From contig DATBRV010000156.1 in the NCBI GenBank assembly GCA_036560145.1, forward strand, positions 1 to 17,017: DNA of 17,017 bases, written 5' to 3'. This stretch comes from DATBRV01 sp036560145. Lineage in GTDB: Bacteria > Myxococcota_A > UBA9160 > SMWR01. Of the stretch, positions 13,690 to 17,017 are shown piece by piece (the first letter of the stretch is position 1; each line of letters opens with the position of its first letter). The notes below the pieces were generated by a model that was given only the letters and a program-made list of their open reading frames with translations, searched no databases and had not been told where the DNA came from. A program made the translations under genes and the position numbers.

Positions 13690-14618
13690 GCCACCGATGG
13701 CTGTCCGGTTTCGCGATGCTGCTCGCCGCGAGCTGCTTCCAGGCGAGCTCCGCCGCCGCCCAGGAGACGGAAGAGACGCAGCCGATCGAGAAGACGGAAG
13801 CGGCGGAAGCAGCCGCGGAGCCCGAAGAGGCGGAAGCAGAAGAGAGCCGCTTCTCCGGGATCATCCAGGCCGACTTCACCAACGCCTACTTCTTCCGCGG
13901 CATCATGCAGGAGCGCGACAGCTTCATCGCGGAGCCCTGGGGCGAGCTGTACTACAGCGTCTTCCAGCGGGATGAGGGCTTCATCCGCGACATCACGATC
14001 GGAGCGGGCGTCTGGGCCAGCTTCCATACCGAGGAGACGGGCGCCACGCAGAACCCCAAGAGCCTCTACGAGACCGATTGGTATCCGCTGATCTCGGTGG
14101 AATTTCCGCACGGGTTCAGCCTGACGACGATCTACTACTTCTACACCAGCCCGAACGACGCCTTCGAGCACGTCGAGGAGCTGAACTTCAAGCTCGCCTG
14201 GGACGACAGCGAGTGTCTCAAGTGCTGGTCGCTCCAGCCCTGGATCAACCTGGCGGTCGAGACCCACAAGACGTCTTTTGGTGTCAACAAAGGCGAAGGC
14301 ATCCAGTTCGGGATCGAACCGACGCTCTTTACGATCCCGATCGATCGCTATCCGGTGACCGTCACGGCGCCGGTCGAGGTCGGCTTCGCGATCGACGACT
14401 ACTACGAGCGAGAAACCACCGGGCACGAAAGCCCGTGGGGCTACGCGCTTTACGGCCTCAAGGCGAGCGTTCCCCTCTCCTTCATGCCCGAAGCCGCCGG
14501 CAGCTGGACCTTCTCGATGGCGGGCAAGGGCATCTCGCTCTCGCACACGCTCGCCAACGCGAACCTGGGCCGAGACTGGAGCCCCATCGGCACGGCCAGC
14601 ATCGCCGTCGAGTTCTGA
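13686..14618 (+). CDS. Outer-membrane beta-barrel protein, TorF/porin-like
   Basis: The 310-residue protein starts with GTG 13686 (4-nt overlap with the NTF2-like gene). It has a signal peptide (residues 1-26, ending SSAAAQ), then a Glu/Ala-rich acidic spacer (about 27-55) and a strand-rich body with alternating aromatic residues. GIIQADFTNAYFFRGI opens the barrel, similar to the N-terminal motif of TorF-like putative porins. Strands continue to the C-terminal IGTASIAVEF, which ends in Phe as outer-membrane barrels do for BAM recognition. A CxxC pair (Cys177, Cys180) is unusual for a barrel. Likely an outer-membrane channel or structural protein; being in the SulP operon it may help anions cross the envelope (inference). 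Confidence 0.8.
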   Translation: MSHRWLSGFAMLLAASCFQASSAAAQETEETQPIEKTEAAEAAAEPEEAEAEESRFSGIIQADFTNAYFFRGIMQERDSFIAEPWGELYYSVFQRDEGFIRDITIGAGVWASFHTEETGATQNPKSLYETDWYPLISVEFPHGFSLTTIYYFYTSPNDAFEHVEELNFKLAWDDSECLKCWSLQPWINLAVETHKTSFGVNKGEGIQFGIEPTLFTIPIDRYPVTVTAPVEVGFAIDDYYERETTGHESPWGYALYGLKASVPLSFMPEAAGSWTFSMAGKGISLSHTLANANLGRDWSPIGTASIAVEF

Positions 14619-14628
14619 GCGCGCTCAG
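14615..14628. terminator. Palindrome spanning two convergent stop codons
   Basis: CTGAGCGCGCTCAG is a perfect 14-bp palindrome. It contains the TGA of the + gene (14616-14618) and the TGA of the minus gene (14625-14627 on the + strand). It could fold as a 5-bp stem with a 4-base loop in either transcript and act as a compact bidirectional terminator, although no U-tract follows. Confidence 0.35.
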
Positions 14629-15728
14629 GCTTCGGGGGGGAGCAGGCGCGCCGCATCGCGCTCCCAGCTCACCCAGAGCGAGGCGCCGGGGCGCACGCCC
14701 GGCTGCTGCCGGGAGGCCTCCAGGTAGTCGATCAGCTCGCCGCCCGCCGGGTCGCGCAGGGCGCAGCGGAGCAGCGCGCCCTGGAAGACCAGATCCGTGC
14801 AGGTGACCGGCAGCCCCAGCCGTTCGGGCGGCGGCTCCTGGGGGGCGACCTCGAGACGCTCGGGCCGGATCATCAGGAGCGCGGGCGCTCCGGTCTCGAA
14901 GCTGCGGCCGCCGGTCGCGACGTCGCCGAGCCGCCCGCCGGGCAGGCGCAGCGTCGCGCGCCCGTTCTGGGTCCGCTCCACCACCACCGGGATCAGGTTC
15001 GCGTTGCCGATGAAGCGCGCCACGAACGCCGACGAGGGCTCGTCGTAGATCTCCTCGGGCGTGCCCACCTGCTCGAGCCGGCCCTTGCTCATCACGGCGA
15101 TCCGGTCGGACATCGTGAGCGCCTCTTCCTGATCGTGGGTCACGAACACGAAGGTGATGCCCACGTCCCGCTGGATGCGCTTGAGCTCGATCTGCATCTG
15201 CCGCCGCAGCTCCGCGTCGAGCGCGGAGAGCGGCTCGTCGAGGAGCAGCGCGCTCGGGTGGTTCACCAGCGCGCGCGCGAGTGCGACGCGCTGGCGCTGG
15301 CCTCCGGAGAGCTGACTCGGCATGCGGCTCGCGAAGTCGCCCAGGCGCACGACCTCCAGCATCTCGCGCACCCGCTTCTCGAGCTGGGCGCGGTCCAGCT
15401 GACGGATGCGCGGGCCGAAGGCGATGTTGTCGAAGACCGAGAGGTGGGGGAAGAGCGCGTAGTTCTGGAAGACCGTGTTGACGGCGCGCCGGTAGGGAGG
15501 GACGCCCACCACGTCGACACCATCGAGTTTCAGAGCCCCGCTGGTCACGTCTTCGAAGCCGGCGATCATGCGCAACATGGTCGTCTTGCCGCAGCCCGAG
15601 GGGCCGAGCATCGAGAAGAACTCGCCGCGGCGGATCAGGAAGCTGACGTCCTGGACCGCGACGTAGTCGCCGTAGCGCTTGGTGACGTGTTCGACCGAGA
15701 TGACGGGCTTGGCGTCGCTGCCCTTCAC
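14625..15728 (-). CDS. potA: ABC transporter ATPase, spermidine/putrescine (PotA) type
   Basis: The 367-residue cytoplasmic ATPase has every NBD motif: Walker A GPSGCGKTT (42-50), Q-loop Gln88, signature LSGGQ (140-144), Walker B LLLDEP (161-166) and H-loop His198. A C-terminal TOBE domain (about 280-350) marks it as the CUT1/POPT group. The sequence FQNYALFPHLSVFDNIAFGPR and the MIRPERLEV part in TOBE fit PotA, which energises uptake of polyamines, although FbpC-type iron or other substrates are close. Start GTG 15728 overlaps the upstream gene by 4 nt. Permease and binding-protein genes are not in the window: downstream is a convergent barrel gene, upstream only the GNAT-like gene. They may lie beyond base 17017 or elsewhere. 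The potA symbol rests on family resemblance. Confidence 0.88.
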   Translation of the reverse strand: MKGSDAKPVISVEHVTKRYGDYVAVQDVSFLIRRGEFFSMLGPSGCGKTTMLRMIAGFEDVTSGALKLDGVDVVGVPPYRRAVNTVFQNYALFPHLSVFDNIAFGPRIRQLDRAQLEKRVREMLEVVRLGDFASRMPSQLSGGQRQRVALARALVNHPSALLLDEPLSALDAELRRQMQIELKRIQRDVGITFVFVTHDQEEALTMSDRIAVMSKGRLEQVGTPEEIYDEPSSAFVARFIGNANLIPVVVERTQNGRATLRLPGGRLGDVATGGRSFETGAPALLMIRPERLEVAPQEPPPERLGLPVTCTDLVFQGALLRCALRDPAGGELIDYLEASRQQPGVRPGASLWVSWERDAARLLPPEA

Positions 15729-16915
15729 GCCGCGCTCCCGCCGGCGCCGGCCTTCGCCGGGGTCTCTTCGTGCGATTCGGGGTCGAAGCCCTTGTCGCGG
15801 CTCGCGTAGACCCAGCGCGGCGTCCTGGCGAGCTCCTCCGCGATGCGCGCGAGCTGCACGTCGAGCCAGTGCGGATCGGCCGCGATCGCGGCGGCGACCT
15901 CGCCCTTCAGCACCGCGTCGGTGGCCGGGCCCGGACCGTAGTGCCGCCGGTAGACGTCGTAGCGGAAGATCGGCTTCAGGCGCTTCAAATCCCGCGCGCC
16001 GGTCGGAAGCGGGAGCAGCGCCACGTCGTTCTTCCCCTTCGCGCGCCGCTCCTCCAGCCGCCCCAACACGACATCGAGGCTGCTGGCGAGGTGCGTCGGC
16101 TCGCAGAAAGTCTGGAAATCATCGTACAGGAGACGGATCGCGGCGCGCGCCTCGTCGATCGGCAGGCGCGCCTCCCGCTCGCGGCCCACACGGCGCAGCA
16201 GCAGCATGAACGGCACCGGCCGGTCGCCCGTGCGCGCGATCAGCTCGGGAGCCCGGAAGTCCGGCTGCCGGTACGGAAAGTGCCGGGGATCGATCGCGTC
16301 GAAGCCCCCGCGGCCGTAGAACAGGATGCGCTGGAGCGAGAGCTTGTCCTCGGGGCTGAAGAACTCGGTCTCCGCGGCGAGATCGACCCGCATGCCGAAG
16401 TAGCGCCCCGGGGCGTCGGGGGCCGGCAGCGCGATCCGGTTCAGCTGGTGCAGGGTATGCAGGTAGGTCACGGCGAGATCGAGAGGCGCAATCCGCAGCC
16501 AATAGGTGAGCACGGTGCCGCGCGCCTCGGGCAGCACGAAGATGTGCGAGAGGTAGACCAGGCAGAGGTTGGGATCGTAGGCCGGGTTGACGAGCACGCG
16601 GCCGTCGCGGACCCCGCGGATCGTGCCGGTGGCCCGGTCGCGCGCGACCAGCAGGAAATAGCGGGCGTAGGTGCCGGAGGGGAGCGGGACGCTGGAGTCG
16701 TCGAGCAGCATCTTCCGGATCACCGGCTCCGGCTCCATCTCGCCCGCGGCGCCGAAGCCGTCCCAGAGCACCTGGTAGGCTCGCTTGAAGTCGGGGTGCG
16801 AGGGATGCTCGATCGATTCGACCTCGTATTTCCGGGTCTCGCGCTCGATCATCTCGACCACGTCCTGGGCGTAGAGATCCTTGAGGCAGAGGCGGACGCG
16901 GACGCCGAGGGTCAT
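15725..16915 (-). CDS. GNAT-like protein with a C-terminal helical extension, function unknown
   Basis: The 396-residue protein starts with ATG 16915, with GGGGAAG a short distance upstream on its strand. I recognise no named family, but the N-terminal half (about 30-210) looks like a GNAT fold. HIFVLPEARGTVLTYWL (124-140) matches motif A (V-x-P-x-x-R-G), and FYGRGGF (199-205) matches the F-Y-x-x-x-G-F end motif. The middle strands are YFLLVARDRATGTIRGV (86-102). Residues ~210-396 form a second, mostly helical and charged domain (EARAAIRLLYDDFQTF, SSLDVVLGRLEERRAKGKN). It ends in a disordered Ala/Gly tail. No signal peptide, so cytoplasmic. Its stop overlaps the potA start by 4 nt (GTGA), which argues for coordinated synthesis. 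Confidence 0.75.
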   Translation of the reverse strand: MTLGVRVRLCLKDLYAQDVVEMIERETRKYEVESIEHPSHPDFKRAYQVLWDGFGAAGEMEPEPVIRKMLLDDSSVPLPSGTYARYFLLVARDRATGTIRGVRDGRVLVNPAYDPNLCLVYLSHIFVLPEARGTVLTYWLRIAPLDLAVTYLHTLHQLNRIALPAPDAPGRYFGMRVDLAAETEFFSPEDKLSLQRILFYGRGGFDAIDPRHFPYRQPDFRAPELIARTGDRPVPFMLLLRRVGREREARLPIDEARAAIRLLYDDFQTFCEPTHLASSLDVVLGRLEERRAKGKNDVALLPLPTGARDLKRLKPIFRYDVYRRHYGPGPATDAVLKGEVAAAIAADPHWLDVQLARIAEELARTPRWVYASRDKGFDPESHEETPAKAGAGGSAA

Positions 16916-17017
16916 GGGAGTCTTCCCCGGGGGGATCGAGTGGCGGAAGGCATTCTCAGGGTAGGGGTTCGGAGGGGTTGGTGACCAGAGGCGTCGACGA
17001 GAACCGGTCGGTCTGGG

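Noticed and set aside
15770..16984. A plus-strand open frame of about 400 codons opposite the GNAT-like gene.
   Set aside because: The minus-strand product has GNAT-like motifs, a ribosome site and coupling to the ATPase gene; the plus-strand translation is compositionally biased without motifs.
1..17017. Mobile element, CRISPR array, tRNA or defence system.
   Set aside because: No transposase, integrase, repeat-spacer pattern, tRNA-like cloverleaf or known defence domain was seen on either strand.

Overview
The window is very GC-rich, gene-dense DNA with 22 protein genes, no RNA genes, no mobile elements and no CRISPR. Many genes start with GTG or TTG, and neighbours often overlap by 1-14 nt. 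Signal peptides, a lipoprotein, a predicted outer-membrane barrel and a DapL-type aminotransferase point to a Gram-negative bacterium. The C-terminal part of an alkyldihydroxyacetonephosphate-synthase-like oxidase fits a deltaproteobacterial-type lineage (Myxococcota or Binatota kind); this placement is inference from gene content, with no marker gene present.

Layout. Positions 2-3766 (+) hold the oxidase fragment, dapL (lysine/peptidoglycan precursor synthesis), a LysE/RhtB-type exporter, a two-CBS-domain protein and a DsbA-fold isomerase of the 2-hydroxychromene-2-carboxylate isomerase (HCCA isomerase) type. The isomerase gene runs tail-to-tail 133 nt into a minus-strand seven-TM protein (3634-4449), which is divergent from a five-TM protein (4532-5068, +). 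Neither membrane protein is recognised.

Positions 5124-10839 (+) form one uninterrupted head-to-tail run of nine genes: an ABM-like dimeric alpha/beta-barrel protein, an ArsR-type repressor, an alpha/beta hydrolase, an NTF2/SnoaL-like protein, a GNAT acetyltransferase, a second HCCA-isomerase-like protein, then DUF3300, DUF2950 and a VIT/CCC1-like membrane protein. A good sigma70-type promoter with an inverted repeat abutting its -10 box precedes the run. It is the clearest regulatory site here and probably an autoregulatory operator for the ArsR protein. The last three genes are an envelope set of unknown function.

A minus-strand DUF4136-like lipoprotein (10883-11488) is divergent from a SulP anion transporter operon (SulP, NTF2-like protein, outer-membrane barrel; 11591-14618). 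The minus-strand pair 16915-14625 encodes an unusual GNAT-like protein translationally coupled to a PotA-type ABC ATPase whose permeases are not in the window. The two convergent stops at 14618/14625 sit inside a perfect 14-bp palindrome.

No stretch above 300 bases lacks a gene. The longest gaps (2560-2642, 4450-4531, 11489-11590 and 16916-17017) are about 80-100 nt. Most content is ordinary housekeeping or accessory genes. The parts that could hide new biology are the DUF3300-DUF2950-VIT set, the GNAT-like/PotA pair and the ArsR-controlled run.
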